Of a stretch of DNA of 64,000 nucleotides, positions 23,659-36,313 are shown piece by piece. A model generated the notes under the pieces. That model did not search any database. It was not told the DNA's origin and saw only the letters and a program-made list of their open reading frames with translations. The translations under genes and the position numbers were made by a program. How positions within the stretch are numbered: the first letter of the stretch is position 1; each line of letters starts with the position of its first letter. The DNA is from Laburnicola sp. R22_1 (lineage: Eukaryota > Ascomycota > Dothideomycetes > Pleosporales > Didymosphaeriaceae): the NCBI GenBank assembly GCA_014281115.1, contig JACONQ010000018.1, positions 1,488,001-1,552,000 of the forward strand. Reading direction: 5' to 3'.

Positions 23659-25584
23659 ATGGCGCAGCCCAGTCTCGGGGACCCGTTTTCTCCGACAAAG
23701 ATTCACCCGCTGCTGTCCCCACAGCGCGCCGCCTTCTCCGCCGTTAATTCCGTCAATTCATCATTAAACCAGCCCGTTGCCCAACTTCCGCATTCCCCGC
23801 AACACCAGAGTCCAAACAGCATCCCACAACACCACGGGAGTGAGAATGCTCAATCGGTAACACGCTCGGATCTCAGCGGCTGCGCGCCCGCCTTACCTTT
23901 GGAACTCCCAGCTGTTGTTACTACGGACGAGTCGCAGGCTTCCATAAGCACCGCCTCATCCCTCGAGAATCTCAGTGTGCTTCCCCAGAAGTCGTTCCGC
24001 GAGCACCGCAACCGTAAGCATCGCAAGAACGCCTACTCCATCGACTCGATCCCGCGCCAGACCATCCTCAAGGCGCTGCAGTCGCGGCCCCCACCTGCAT
24101 CACAAGACTCAGGCCCTGCCTCGGTGAATGAGCTCGTGATGAGCAGCGGAAAGGACGAGCTGCCGAAGACTCACTCTTCCGAAGCCATGGCCCAGCATCG
24201 TCTGGCAGAGGCCCTCTCGGAGCTCGACCTGCATTCGGCTGAACTTTCGAGCAAGATGGTTGCGCTAGCCTCCCCGTGCTTCTTTCACAAGAAGTTTGAT
24301 AAGGCCGTCAACCTCGAGAAGGTGCTCGACGAAATGTCCGATGACGAGAGCATCTCGCACTCGCGCCTCATGCAGACCGCAACGAGCGTGCGCGAGGTCT
24401 CCAAGCAGCTCCAGCGCCGTCCGATCAAGATGACAGTGCGCAATGTCATGATCGTTACCAAGGCGCGCGACAACCAACTAGTCCATCTTACTCGGGAGCT
24501 AGCCGAGTGGCTTCTGTGCACCCCTCGCTACGGCTCAGATATCGGCGTGAATGTTTACGTGGATCACAAGCTCCGCAAATCGAAGCGCTTTGACTTACCC
24601 TCATTGTTAGCCAAGGATGCTCGTTTCGAAAACAACCTCCGATTCTGGACGCCGGAACTCTGCTGGGAGTCGCCTGAGAAATTTGACCTCGTTCTGACGC
24701 TCGGTGGTGATGGCACTGTGCTGTTCACATCATGGCTCTTTCAGCGCATTGTTCCTCCTATTCTTTCTTTCTCCCTTGGCAGTCTCGGTTTCCTTACCAA
24801 CTTCGAGTTTGAGCAGTACAAGGAGGCCCTCAGCAAGATCATGGGCGATGCCGGAATGCGGGTGAACCTCCGCATGCGCTTCACATGCACCGTGTACCGC
24901 TACCAGCCAAACGCTTCGCCCGGAGGCCCGCAGCACATCGAAGCGGAGCAGTTCGAGGTGCTGAACGAGCTCGTCATTGACCGCGGCCCATCGCCCTACG
25001 TGTCCAACCTGGAACTCTACGGCGACAACAACCTCCTCACCGTTGTGCAAGCCGACGGAGTCATTTTCTCGACACCCACCGGATCGACGGCCTACTCCCT
25101 GTCCGCCGGTGGCTCGCTCGTCCACCCCGACATCCCCGCCATCCTCCTCACCCCCATCTGCCCGCACACTCTCAGCTTCCGCCCCATGCTCCTCAACGAC
25201 AGCATGCTCCTCCGAATCGCCGTGCCGCGCAACTCCCGCGCAACCGCCTACTGCGCCTTCGACGGCAAGGGCCGCGTCGAACTCCGCCAAGGCGACCACG
25301 TCACCATCGCCGCCTCGCAGTATCCCTTCCCCACCGTGCTGGCGCAGCCTACCGAGTGGTTCGACTCCATCTCGCGCACGTTGCGCTGGAACACGCGTGG
25401 GGCCGCGCAGAAGGCTTGGGATGGCGGTGCAGATGGGAAAGAGGGCGATGAGCAGGATACGGGGTTTGATATCGATTTCGATAATGATGAGACGGATCAT
25501 GATTCTGGGTATTCGGCTGAGGGGTCGCAGTCGGGTGGGAGGACTAGTCCTATTAGGAAGGGGGTGGTGTTGCCTTTTTTGTAG
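23659..25584 (+). CDS. NAD kinase (ATP-NAD kinase)
   Basis: A single uninterrupted exon of 641 residues. LTLGGDGTVLFTSW (GGDGT from residue ~349) is the ATP-NAD kinase signature. LNELVIDRG (about residue 434) is the conserved Asn-Glu motif, and DGVIFSTPTGSTAYSLSAGG (from ~466) is the NAD-binding glycine-rich loop. FSLGSLGFLTNF lies between them. The enzyme phosphorylates NAD+ to NADP+ and sets the cell's NADPH supply. The ~220-residue N-terminal extension is Ser/Pro/Gln-rich and probably regulatory, as in fungal Utr1-type enzymes. The C-terminus is acidic (DIDFDNDETDHDSG). No mitochondrial presequence is evident, so a cytosolic location is likely. The start has a good context (AACCATGG). Confidence 0.93.
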   Translation: MAQPSLGDPFSPTKIHPLLSPQRAAFSAVNSVNSSLNQPVAQLPHSPQHQSPNSIPQHHGSENAQSVTRSDLSGCAPALPLELPAVVTTDESQASISTASSLENLSVLPQKSFREHRNRKHRKNAYSIDSIPRQTILKALQSRPPPASQDSGPASVNELVMSSGKDELPKTHSSEAMAQHRLAEALSELDLHSAELSSKMVALASPCFFHKKFDKAVNLEKVLDEMSDDESISHSRLMQTATSVREVSKQLQRRPIKMTVRNVMIVTKARDNQLVHLTRELAEWLLCTPRYGSDIGVNVYVDHKLRKSKRFDLPSLLAKDARFENNLRFWTPELCWESPEKFDLVLTLGGDGTVLFTSWLFQRIVPPILSFSLGSLGFLTNFEFEQYKEALSKIMGDAGMRVNLRMRFTCTVYRYQPNASPGGPQHIEAEQFEVLNELVIDRGPSPYVSNLELYGDNNLLTVVQADGVIFSTPTGSTAYSLSAGGSLVHPDIPAILLTPICPHTLSFRPMLLNDSMLLRIAVPRNSRATAYCAFDGKGRVELRQGDHVTIAASQYPFPTVLAQPTEWFDSISRTLRWNTRGAAQKAWDGGADGKEGDEQDTGFDIDFDNDETDHDSGYSAEGSQSGGRTSPIRKGVVLPFL

Positions 25585-25841
25585 GGGAGTGGGGAGGGGC
25601 TTGACTCGCGCTCGCGAGGTGGGTGCTTGGGCCGGTCCCCTGTGGTTTGGTTTGATAACATCCTCGATTTTCTTTTCTTTTCTTTTTTTGACCTTCATGG
25701 ACATACCAGTTTTTATCTTTCTTTCTAGTTGGCACACCTTTCCTTTTTAGCAGGGAAGGTTTGTTGGAGGGAATTGTTGCATATGATGGGGGTGGGGCGG
25801 ATGTGTATATGGGACGGGACGGTTGATATAGTGATATCCTA

Positions 25842-25980
25842 GATGGGGTTTAGAAGATGGGATTGTATATAGAAGACGGGGTTGCATATATAAGATGGGG
25901 TTGCATATACAAGATGGGGTTGCATATACAAGATGGGGCTGCATATACAAGATGGGGCTGCATATACAAGATGGTTGGGG
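25842..25980. repeat. 19-base minisatellite, about six units
   Basis: The unit is close to TTGCATATACAAGATGGGG, repeated head to tail with small variants. Confidence 0.8.
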
Positions 25981-26569
25981 AATGGGATAGTAGGTGGGGA
26001 TGGATGGACGCATGAATTGAAGATGTTTTGCGTGTGGGATAGGTGGCTTAGTGCCCTTCTTTGAGTGTTGTGCTGGGTGATGGTGCTGCTGGTAATGGTT
26101 GTAAAGGTGAGAGTAGTGCTGCTTCCCGTGATTCTTCCAGACTTCACAAAAACACCGCCTGCCTATCTCTTCCGAGCCGCTCTCTGATTGATATTCATAT
26201 CCCGTAATACCAGCGACGTAACCGCACACTCACTCATCCACGGCTGTGTCTTGCTTTCTCACTCCCTCCACCGTCAAGTCTTCACCTGCGCCCTGTGCAA
26301 GATTCGTGGGGTATACCAAGTTCGTAGGGAGGGGTGTTTGTGCTTTTGCATTCGTTCGGGGACTTACTGCTTTGAGCGTGCGTTTGGGAGTTTGGGGTTG
26401 AAGTCTGGCCTGTGTTGGGGGGAAGGGTTGGGTGGGGGGTAGAGTGGTTGAAGTGGTATGGGGGTGGATAATGGGATGGTTGATATAGGGGGAGATGGTT
26501 AGCTAGTTAATAGTTAATTTTTTTTATTCGTTTTCATTAGGCTATTCTCACCAAGAGGTTAATAGTTAA

Positions 26570-26790
26570 TATTTAACTAGTTAGCTAGCTAGCTAGCTAG
26601 TTAGTTAGTTAGTTAGTAGTTAATAGTTAATAGTTGACTATTAGTTGGCTGGTTGATAGTTGATGGTTGAATGGTTGACTGGTTGATTGGTTGATGGTTG
26701 ACTGGTTGATTGGTTGATTGGTTGATGGCTCACTGGTTGATTGGTTGATTGGTTGATGGCTCACTGGTTAATGATTGGATGATGGATAAT
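26570..26790. repeat. Low-complexity GTTGATT/TAGCTAG repeats
   Basis: Successive stretches of TAGC and TAGT tetramers pass into imperfect repeats of GGTTGATTGGTTGATGG. The final units end in GGCTCACT. Confidence 0.75.
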
Positions 26791-28572
26791 GTATGCTTGT
26801 ATGCGTGAGGGATGTTGCATCGTGGTATTGGTGTGGCGGTGAAGATGGGTTGTGCATCCGTGGGCTGGTTGTTGGGTTCGAAGCTACGTGTATGCTTTTG
26901 TCAAATGCATGCTTTGTACAGAGTTTAACGCAATGCTGGTGTGGGATCTGCTTGTAGGTGTGTTAGTAGGGTGGGGAGATCTAAAGGTATAGAGATATGA
27001 GGGTTGGGGTAGGGAGTGGGGCAGTGTTTATGGGGATGGCTGGGCTGCATTGTAGGCTGGATACTGGGTTAGTAATGTAGTGCCTCTTGAGATCTTCGAG
27101 ACAGATCTGTTAGGAATTTCTTTTGAGCTTTACGCGGTGTTTGAATTGTGGACGTTCTGCTAAGCGTTATTATTTGTAAAACGTTAAGTTGGTTGTAAAC
27201 ATACAATGAAATGAGTAGTTCCTCCTGTAATACCACTTTCTGTGCGAGGACTTGGACTAAATTAGGATCTCTCACGACGAAACTGCAAATTGATGGTCGG
27301 TCTGGGTTTGTAGATGCATGTGGTGTAGTTTTGTGCATGCTTTCAGGATTTTAAGTAGAATATTATCTTGGAGGCATTGTTAGTCAGGCGGGTCAGTGTG
27401 TGAGTCGCGCTGATGAGCACGTATATCCAGCCACATACATTTTGTTGTGTAGTCCAATATGATGTGCTGACATGCGTACTCTAGGCGGTGTAAATCTGAA
27501 TGGTTGATTCGCCACCTCACGCGAACTTGGGGTCTCCAGGGCTCATGACCCTGTTGGGCGTCAAGGTGATTCAGTACTGCTTCGAAGGTTTATGTTGAAC
27601 CATGTTATCGTCTCAAGGTTGCTAACACACTCATCTAAATCAGAAGTGAGTGACTTCATTTGGCTAGACCAGAACGGTGATGTTCTTTCCGGTTTTCTCG
27701 TTAGTATGTTGAAAAGCTTTGCCCAGAGGCTATACCTTGCTTAGACGCTAAACTCTGTTGAACTCTAAATTCGTGTTCAGTTCGAGGTGAATATGACGTT
27801 AGTATTCATCTAGACAACGATTCACATGTAAAGGTTCAGTGCATAGCACATGTGCCAATTAAGTTTTGCAGTGAGTAGGGGTTTCTTGGGCGCGATTAGT
27901 GACTTTAAGTTTCTAGATAGATTTTCGGCACAAGCATTACTCTTTGGATCCTGGGCCGCCGTTCATGCTGTTATCGGGGGGGTGTGTGCAGAGTCTCGAG
28001 ACCCATGGAAAGGCTGTTTTACTATGAAGTGGTTCGTGCTGAAGAGTATCTTTTAATGGAAGTATCACGTATACGTACGGGTGCTGAGCCTTGGGCGAAG
28101 ACTTGGCAGCAGGTGTGCCGAAGGGGCAACCCGTCGATGCTAAGGGCGGCTTTGCCAGTTGAGGTTTAGATTGGTGAAAACGTATCGCAGATCATCAAGG
28201 GTATGCATGCCTGTATCCGCACCACGCCTCACCATCATCGAACAATTACAGCCCCGTGACAAACCAGCTGTGTGGAATTTCTCATAAAGTAAGGCTGGGC
28301 CCTAAATGCAAAATCTGAGAGGGAAGACGTCGTTCCGCATTTGTTCGGTGCTTCCTCGGACTCTCTATCCACTATCGGAGCGCGACCGGTCCAAGACCGA
28401 ATGATGGCGTAAATGAAACTAAAACTAAAACTGCCCCCGAAGCTGCCTCCAACAGCTTTCTTTTTGCCCCACACAACATACCCCCAAGTACACTATCATA
28501 GTCGTCACGTTCCGCGCCCGTTCTCCCCTCATCGGCAATGTGCATGGTTATTTGTTAGCCAAAGAAATTAGG

Positions 28573-30898
28573 ATGGCGACGCAGCCAAGACGTAAGGCAT
28601 GCGTAGAGTGCCGGCAACAAAAGGTACGGGTAATGCCGAGGGTATTGCGGGGGAGGGGCATCAAACTTGTGATGGAGACTGACATTGGCCAGATCCGCTG
28701 CGATGTCGAGCAGCATAAGACGCCACATGAGGCCTGTAGTCGCTGCAAGAAGATGGGGCTAGAATGCCGGATCCTCCCGACGTCAACTCGCAATTTGCGG
28801 CAGACGAAGGCAGAGATGCGTCGCGAGCTAGAAGAACTACGATGGAACATGCGACAAGGCGGCGGAGACCCGCATTCAACCCCAGGAAGTCTCGGTGATG
28901 GAGGCTCTCTTGGTCACGAGCAGCCCAGCGGAAGCTTTTCAGATCCGAGTGCTCCAGGAACTGAGGCAAGTATGAGTCCAACGCAAGAGAATAGACCGAT
29001 GAGCGGCAGCGGGTATGCGGCGAAGGATAGTAAGGCGAGCGCAGGCGGCGCGACTGTATCGCGGGCTTTGGACGGATATGTGGTTGATGCGAGGAAGATC
29101 GACGCCTGCTTTGCCTTGTACGTGATACTTACAGTACCTGCCTAGTACCTACCTAGGTAGGTATTATGCGAACTTTGCTGACGCTTGGCTAGGTTTTTTA
29201 CACAGTACCACCCCCTACTGCCCATTCTAGAATCCTCACTCAGTCCGAGGACTGCGAACGGCTACTACGAACTCTCTCCCTTCCTCTTCTGGTGTATCAT
29301 AGTCACGGGATCGCGGCATTATCTTGAAGATCGGAGTATCCTTGACAAGATCAGTCAACTTATCACGCCACTCGCCTTTTCTTCATTGGCTCTTCGTTCG
29401 ACACCGATTCCAATCATCCAAGGTCTACTCATTCTTTGCACGTGGCGGTTACCGACCAATTCCATGTACAAAGATATGACCCACGTCTTGTGTGGTGCCG
29501 CAGTACACTTGGCGACACAAATTGGCCTGCATGTTGCCGGGGTAGGTCAAGACTTCGCACGAACGCCGTTGAGGACGGACCGAGAGCAGAAGATACATAG
29601 GGCGAAACTGTGGATGCAATGTGTTATTGCGTCTATCCGAACGAGCTGCGCCGAGGGGATTCCTCCGCTTGTGATAGCAGAGTCCTTTTGCGAAGCAGAT
29701 GAGAAAGATTGTGAGGATTTGGTTGCATCCCTTCCCACTGATTTGCAGTTTAATCATAAGCTGCACATCATACTTCAAAAAGCCATGGCGGAAATGGTGC
29801 GGACGAACATCAAGGCTATCAACTGCGATGTCCGGGTCCTCCGCTCCCTGATTGGAATATTTGATTCGCAACTTGTGAGCCTAGGCACATCATCGCCTGG
29901 TGAACTTGGTATGATAAGTTCCATCTTTTCTGCAGGATCAACGTTTAGCTAATTTGACAGAATCTTTTCAACTGAACTGCGCCCGCATTCACGTTCTAGC
30001 CTTCCACTTCTTCGCGCATCCGTTCAATCCTGGTCCTGACGAAGAATCCCTCAGCCGCTTATATTCCCTCTGCATTTCCACCTTGCAGACAGCGCACGCA
30101 ATGACTCAACAAGCAAACTTTGCCTTCATTTCGCAGTCCTTCGTCGACCGAACTGTCAACCTCGCCGGTTTTGCGATCCTGAAGCTTGTTCGCTCTCATC
30201 TGCATCAACGCTTGGACCTCAGTGCCGGCGAGCAAGCCTACTATAATGCCGCGCAATTCTGCAAAGCCACCTCTTTGCAGACTGGTGACTTGGGCGCACG
30301 GTGTGCACAGATTCTCACAGATTTGTGGCAAAGTAACAGAGTGTTTAGACGAGGAGACGGGAGTGTGGAAAGCCTGGGGATTAGGTTACGGACGCGACTG
30401 AGCATGAGTGTGAGTTTTGATATGTTCTGGTATTGGAGGGAGGAGTACGGGCACATGTACAATCCGTACAACGGCGAGGAGGGACTTCCATCGAACGCGC
30501 AGACGCACCCTACAACCCCTGGTAAGTTCTCCTCCTTTTCTTTGAGGCACAGTATATACTGACACACAGGCTATCAAGATTACGAAAAGGAAGTGACTCA
30601 ACCAACCGCACGAATCTCGCACGCTGCCCCGGTGACAGCACCGCCGGTGAAGATGGAACCGAGTTTGGTGAACTCGATAGGATCTCAATCGGCACCTATG
30701 AGCAGCTTCAATGGCAGCTGGGACGGCGAGGCCTATATGGTCGCACCTATGCTGGACCAATTCTTGGATTACGACTGGGCAGCGAGCTTTGATAATTCGA
30801 GCGAGGTACAGATGCCACAGATGCCGCAAATGCAGCAGATACAGCAGGTTCATATGGGATCGACGAACCCCGGACCTGTGGGGTATCAGTACGGTTGA
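28573..30898 (+). CDS. Zn2Cys6 fungal transcription factor
   Basis: Five exons, 28573-28623, 28693-29117, 29193-29908, 29961-30521 and 30570-30898, give 693 residues in one phase. The first intron splits the zinc cluster; after splicing it reads CVECRQQKIRCD, then ten residues, then CSRCKKMGLEC, a complete six-cysteine binuclear cluster. It is followed by a basic, helical linker (RRELEELRWNMRQ) that may dimerise. The middle region, beginning FFTQYHPLLPILE and containing GLLILCTWRLP and GLHVAG, matches the fungal-specific transcription factor domain. The C-terminus is Gln/Met-rich (QMPQMPQMQQIQQ), a likely activation region. The cluster resembles Leu3/War1-type regulators, but the target is unknown. 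The first intron is a multiple of three, so an unspliced form would stay open but lose the cluster. Confidence 0.88.
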
Positions 30899-31974
30899 AA
30901 TTGAACGGACGAAATCACAACAATGCGTCGAAGAAAACGTACAACTCCTTTAGAGCGCTTGCTCCTGAGACAGGAGCTTGTGACTCAAGCTGCGATGGAT
31001 CTCATGCCCTTGATCACCGTTGACCTACTAGCCGCATCTATAACGGCGTAACAACAACGAGCGACCTGGACAGGAAGATCGCGTCCTACGTGCTGGCTAA
31101 GGGAGAGAAATTGATCAGACAACATGGGTAAAACGTAACTACGAAGATGGAAACACGATATGTACGTTATGTGTTTGTCTTGAAACTTTAACGAGGAGGG
31201 ATACATGTACAATATGCGTATGCATCTTTGTACAACTATAAGGTGGTACCCTGGGTATGATTGGGATTCACGGTTGGGATATGCGTTCATCGAACACATC
31301 CAGGAACGAGGTTGAGGGAGGGTCACTACCGCTTGTTCACCGTTTCTAGTACATATATAAGACTTGTAGTCTACCATTGAGCGGTTAAGATGTATTAACG
31401 TGTCCCTCATGTAGCACGCAAATAATCCAATACAAGACAGACTGATATTGGGGATGATATGAAGGCCCTCGGTCGATTGGATATTTGGCACGAGGGTAAG
31501 TGGCGTTTACAGTGAGTGCCTGAACAGATATCTGTGTGCGAACCGAAGTCTACATGTCAATGAGTTACCTCAAAATAAGGAATGATTGTATCCTAAGTAG
31601 GGTGTACTACTTCAAGGCACGAGTTGTATTTTAAAGCGAGAATGGTTTGGAAATTTTTCTACGCCATTGTCATCATGTATAGCAAGAGCTGCTTCCTTTT
31701 TCTTCGTTATCTTGTCTTTCGCATGACACCCCAGGTATCAACTCTTGTGGCAATCACGATAACCACCGCTTTTGCAAGTTTTTCATGTTATATTTCTATC
31801 TATATTATTATTCCTAGGTAGATCTATAGTTATACTCCCCACAACGAGAGCATTGCAGAATAGTCTGTGTTTTCAACGAACAGTCCCCCCAACCACAGAG
31901 ACATACATGTTCCCGAAAGAACGAGGAATGTCGCTCCAAGCCAAATAATAACACTTCCGGCGTCTTTGCTATTC
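30899..31974. other. Spacer, no gene seen
   Basis: About 1.1 kb downstream of the Zn2Cys6 gene, AT-rich, without supported coding sequence. Confidence 0.45.
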
Positions 31975-32665
31975 TCAAGTCATCTTGTAGCACTTCATGC
32001 TCTTGATGCGATTATCCCAGCTCCTCGGCTTGACTGAGGAAAGATCATTAAGCCATTTCTTCCCCTGATACGTAAACGGCAACATGAGTACGTTCCCGCG
32101 ACAGTCCTGCTTACTGCGCCTCGTTAGCTAAATACATCTTCATTGCACATTTCAACCTTACTCGAAAGCTTTGCAGCCAAACGGCCGCACTTTGAAAGAT
32201 TCTTGGTGGTAGAAGCACGAGGATATTCCGTCATCTGGGTGTTCCCTACGCCGCGGTGATTAGATAATTGGCTGACTGGTGCGAAGAGCGCGCGACGCGG
32301 AAGATTGAGAGGGATAGCGGATGGGTAACGTGCGCGAACAGCATGTTGTAACAATTTGCAGTTTTCTCGTTCGGGTGGGAGTTGACCTCGTCGACGGTGA
32401 GAAACTTCGAAGCTGTGCCCGAGCACGCAACTTGGAGAAGCACCAGACCTGTGGCTCGCGTCAACAAGGTGCGTCGCAAGCTGATATTAAGAGAGTGCTT
32501 GCGTACTAGGGTGAGGTCGTTTAACGGGAAGGTTTTCTTGTCGCAGTAGCCTTGGGTGGTGCCGTCGGTTGCTGGGGTGGGGCTCGAGACGACGGCGTTG
32601 GTGAGGGGGAGAGTGGCGGCGAGGGTCGAGGAGATGAGGAGGATAAGGGCGAGAAAGAGGCGCAT
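31975..32665 (-). CDS. Probable small secreted cysteine-containing protein, exons unresolved
   Basis: The ATG at 32665 begins MRLFLALILLISSTLA, a clear signal peptide, followed by a Thr/Pro-rich stretch and YCDKKTFPLNDLTL, after which a GTACGC donor is likely. A last exon ending with TGA at 31975-31977 reads DCRGNVLMLPFTYQGKKW and ends MKCYKMT. An intron before it has a GTAAGG donor, a GCTAAC branch site and an AGCAG acceptor. Between them are frames with SSCFYHQE and FGCKAF and with FLTVDEVNSHPNE. I could not join these in one phase, so the model is partial. Size and cysteines fit an effector-like or other small secreted fungal protein. It matches no family I can name. Confidence 0.45.
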
Positions 32666-33211
32666 GGTGGTGGCTTCAGATTGATAGTAGGTAAAGAAGT
32701 TCTTATACAGTTGGATAGGTGGTTAGAGAAGGGGTTGGAATGTTCCAGGGGCAGAAGTAAAGTTTGTGTGCGCTTGTGGTTCTTTGGAATTGATAGTAAA
32801 GGTGGTACGGTAGATTTTATTTAACGAGGCACAACCCGTTCGGTTGACTAGAAGCGTGCGTTTGTACATGAAGCAGGTGCCCCGTTTCCGGTGTTTGCAG
32901 GTCCGGTTATCGGCAAGCTATGACAGGGACTCGTGATCATGTACTAACTATGCGTATGACCAATATCGTGGTCTTCGAGTATTGAGTGCCATGAAGGGAA
33001 TACCTAGGTAGCTGATTACTGAAACACACAAACGGGGAACGTGGTTGAAGTAAACGCTGACCGTTGTTGCCAATTTCGAAGATAAACATAATACGTCAAC
33101 ATAGAATAAACAGATAATCGTATAATCGAAATGTGACCCATTAACAAGACCAAGTACAAAATCTAATTGCCGATTCTGAGTAGCAATTCTTGCGAGAAAA
33201 CGGCTACGTAT
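32666..33211. other. Spacer up to the first pogo element
   Basis: No gene is seen. It contains the putative promoter of the secreted protein gene and ends at the TA target duplication of the element at 33214. Confidence 0.45.
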
Positions 33212-33213
33212 TA

Positions 33214-35138
33214 AGTCGGGTGGGGTAGTTTCCGACACCGGGTAGTTTCCGACAGCCCCGCAATCGCGCTCCCCCACCATGCACGCTGACCGAAAAATAA
33301 TTCTTACAACCTCAATTCTTCATCAATTTCAATTTTTCCTTTTGCATTGTTTTCTCTGACTTCGAATGGCTAGTTACACAGAAGGAGATGTCTAGAACGC
33401 ACTTGCAGACCTTAAATCTGGGGTTGCTTTGGCCACTGCTGCTACTTGATATGGGGTACCACGCAACACTCTTCGCAGCCGCTTTAATAGTGCCTAACCC
33501 CACCTGTATGCCCACAATAGTGCACAGCGGCTTTTAGTTATTTAAGAAGAGCATCTAGAGCGCTAGATTCTCTATTAAGAAGCCCTTAGTTACGCGCCAA
33601 CCCATGCGCAAGTGCGAGCCATCGCAACGGCTGTTCTCAAGCGAGAGGGTGACCATAAGAACCTAGGGAAGGAGTGGACTAGTCAATTCATGAGACGCCG
33701 CCCAGCCATCAAGTTAAAGTTGGGCCGCCGGACTAGCTGGGAACGCATAAATGTGGCCACTCCTGAAAGTATCAGGCAAATATTCGACCTGTACGAGACC
33801 GTGACCTGGATTCCCCCCCGACACAGGTACAACGCCGACGAGGGCGGTATCATGGAGGGCCAAGGAGTTAATGGGCTTGTCATAGGCTCCTCGCAAGAGA
33901 ACCCTAATGCTGTACTAGTTAAGACAATAAATGCCCGTACTTAGACCTCTGTAGTAGAGTGTATCTCTACGCTTGGCGTTGTTCTTGAACCTTTAGTTAT
34001 CTTTAAGGCTAAGAGCATCTAGGAGCAGTGGTTTAAGAAGGAGTTTTTGACTTAACATCCTCGCTGGCATGTTACCTTCTCGCAAAATGGGTGGACAAGT
34101 AATGATATTGCTGTCGAGTGGCTGGAGAAGGTGTTCTTGCCCTAGACTGAGCCTGACGATCCGTCCGAGACACGGTTGCTTATTGTTGACGGCCATGGCA
34201 GTCATACCTTAGACGAATTTATGACTGCATGTTATATAAATAATGTCCACTTGCTCTTTATCCCTGCCTATACTTCACATATACTCCAGCCTTTAGATCT
34301 TAGTTGTTTCTCTAGCCTAAAGGTGGCGTATTGGCGCTTTGTTGGCGAGTATGGGGCTGAGACAGATGCAACGAAGCTTGGGAAGGCTAAGTTTCTCGAA
34401 TTTTATGCAGAAGCGCGTAAAATTGGCCTTTGAGAGCAGTGTGTCCGATCTGGGTGGAAAGTAATAGGGCTGTACCCTAAGAACGTGAGGAAGCTCTTGG
34501 GTTCTCGCTGGGTGGTGGTGCGCGAACGGCCGTCAACACCACCCTCTTCTACTAAGGATATTAGGACGCTAAAACGTGGCAGCGATGTTGTAAAGCTATT
34601 TTCTGAAAAGAGCTTCTCACTAACTACACGACGATGTGTTCGGCTTACCGCCAAGGCATTTGACCGTACCTTAATGGAGGTCACCACGAAAAATTATGAG
34701 ATTGCTTCCTTGCGCGAGCAGGTTAATTAAGCAAATCCGCTAAAACGCCGCAAAGTCGCAATTGATCTAAACGAACGCTTTGCAAGTCTTGCAGAAGTTC
34801 TCTTGCAGGCTAATTGGGTGCCCTCTCAACGTGTTCGCAAAGTGAGAAACGCATCGCAGAAGGTTATTATTGTAGAGGAGGAAAGTAGCTCTAAAGAGGA
34901 AGCGGAGCAGCTATTGGTTCAACGTTTGGCGCGAGAACGACGACGAACACAACGATATCTTGATCGTGATTTAAGCATAGATAAAGAAAGCGATTAAATA
35001 CTTCGAATACGATTTTTTTATATTTTTACAAATCTATTTGATAAAGTTGTGAGCATATTCGCAACCCAAGTGGTGGCAGCGGCGAAATTTTGCGGGGTGT
35101 CGGAAACTACCCGGTGTCGGAAACTACCCCACCCGACT
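33214..35138 (+). mobile_element. Fot1/pogo-like DNA transposon 1 (degraded)
   Basis: The ends are inverted repeats of about 46 bases beginning AGTCGGGTGGGGTAG, flanked by TA on both sides (33212-33213 and 35139-35140), the Tc1/mariner/pogo target duplication. Within each end GGGTAGTTTCCGACA occurs twice with a 17-base period (33223 and 33240 on the left). Total length is 1,925 bases. The inside holds a transposase relic. Confidence 0.92.
33612..34997 (+). pseudogene. Pogo-like transposase relic with in-frame stops
   Basis: One reading frame runs through the whole stretch without indels but is broken by about six stops (for example at 33942-33944, 34431-34433 and 34728-34730). They are the kinds produced by C-to-T change of Gln or Arg codons. 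Recognisable DDE_1 pieces are NADEGG (where intact relatives have NMDE), LLIVDGHGSHTLDEF, and SHILQPLD. The second and third aspartates are separated by 35 residues, as in pogo/Fot1 enzymes. The N-terminal helix-turn-helix is not clearly readable. The pattern of stops without frameshifts fits RIP. Confidence 0.85.
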
Positions 35139-36313
35139 TACTCGCACTAGTCCTCGGGAGCAGTTGTCAGTAATAAATGCTATTTTATAGTCTTTCGAAA
35201 CAGTTATACAAAGTTAGTATTAGATATAGAACTGGTTCTAATAAAGCTTTAAAGACTTCCAATTAGAAAAATGACTAGGCTTCAAAAAGTGGTGATGAAG
35301 TGATTGGGACAGTAAAGGAGCGGATGGACTGGTCTGAATCACGGTTCCAAATGTTACTAATCAGTGTAACCTCAACCTCTTGGCCTTGCCTCATCCACTG
35401 TAGCTTAACTCCAGCCGTGCCTTCATCCTTCTCAACCGATTACCAACTGAAACCACGATGCCAGCAGAATCTACAGGTGGCGCTAGAACACATCTATGCG
35501 CACAGTGCCGCCTCATTTTCGCAACACCTTTGAATGAAATTCGTTTCAACTCTAGTTTCAAAGGCCGCGCGCACCACCAATCGTTTGCAGATTTCAAAAA
35601 CGACGTACTGTCAAAATGCTGGATCTGTTACCGAGTATGGCAGCATGTGGGCTCATTGACTAGACAGACCGGTCTTGACGACGGCTTCGAGATGAGGTGA
35701 GGTGAGGTGCTGCATCTAATATTAACCACAGTTGGGCTTGGCTAACACGAGCACCATATAATCAGCTATCGTATTGTCGACATTTTGGATGATAGCTACC
35801 ATCTGCACTTGGGTTGGCATACAAGTTGCAAATCCGATTTCATATTCTTTGCCTTGAATCAATGCGTTATTCCAGCCACAATAAAGCGTTATACCGTAGA
35901 CCGAAACGTGCGCGTCGTCGAAGGGGCTTGATGTGGGAGGCTTTTGGAGGGAGACATGGTACTGCATACTTTATATCGCCTAGCAACGGTGCTGGTGAGT
36001 ATACTCAGGAGCTTTATAGCGCGCAACTACTTCACTGCTGACTCCCTAGCTAGAAAAAATCACATCAGATAATGCCAGCGTGTGCGCATCTCCATGGAAC
36101 CACATCTTCAGAGCCCAGTCTTGCTCGAGCGCAAGCTTGGATCAAGGAATGCGTATCCGACCATGCCAATTGTGGAGAGGACTACAGCAAAACACCGTTT
36201 ATTCCAAGCCGCTTGCTTCATATCGGCACAGATGGTGACATATGGCGGCTATGTCTGCAGTCTGAAGTTCTGACAGGAAAAGTGACGCCGATGCGCTACA
36301 TTGCACTCGGCTA

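Larger units (their letters stand above)
25585..28572. other. Long repeat-rich spacer
   Basis: About 3 kb with no supported gene. It holds a 19-base minisatellite at 25842-25980, then runs of TAGTTAATAGTTAA, TAGC(TAGC)n and GTTGATTGGTTGATGG-type repeats between about 26500 and 26790. The rest is G/T-rich on the plus strand without recognisable coding motifs. Confidence 0.5.

Noticed and set aside
24730..25750. Long frames on both strands over the NAD kinase C-terminus
   Set aside because: Shadows of the kinase coding sequence, caused by its high third-position GC.
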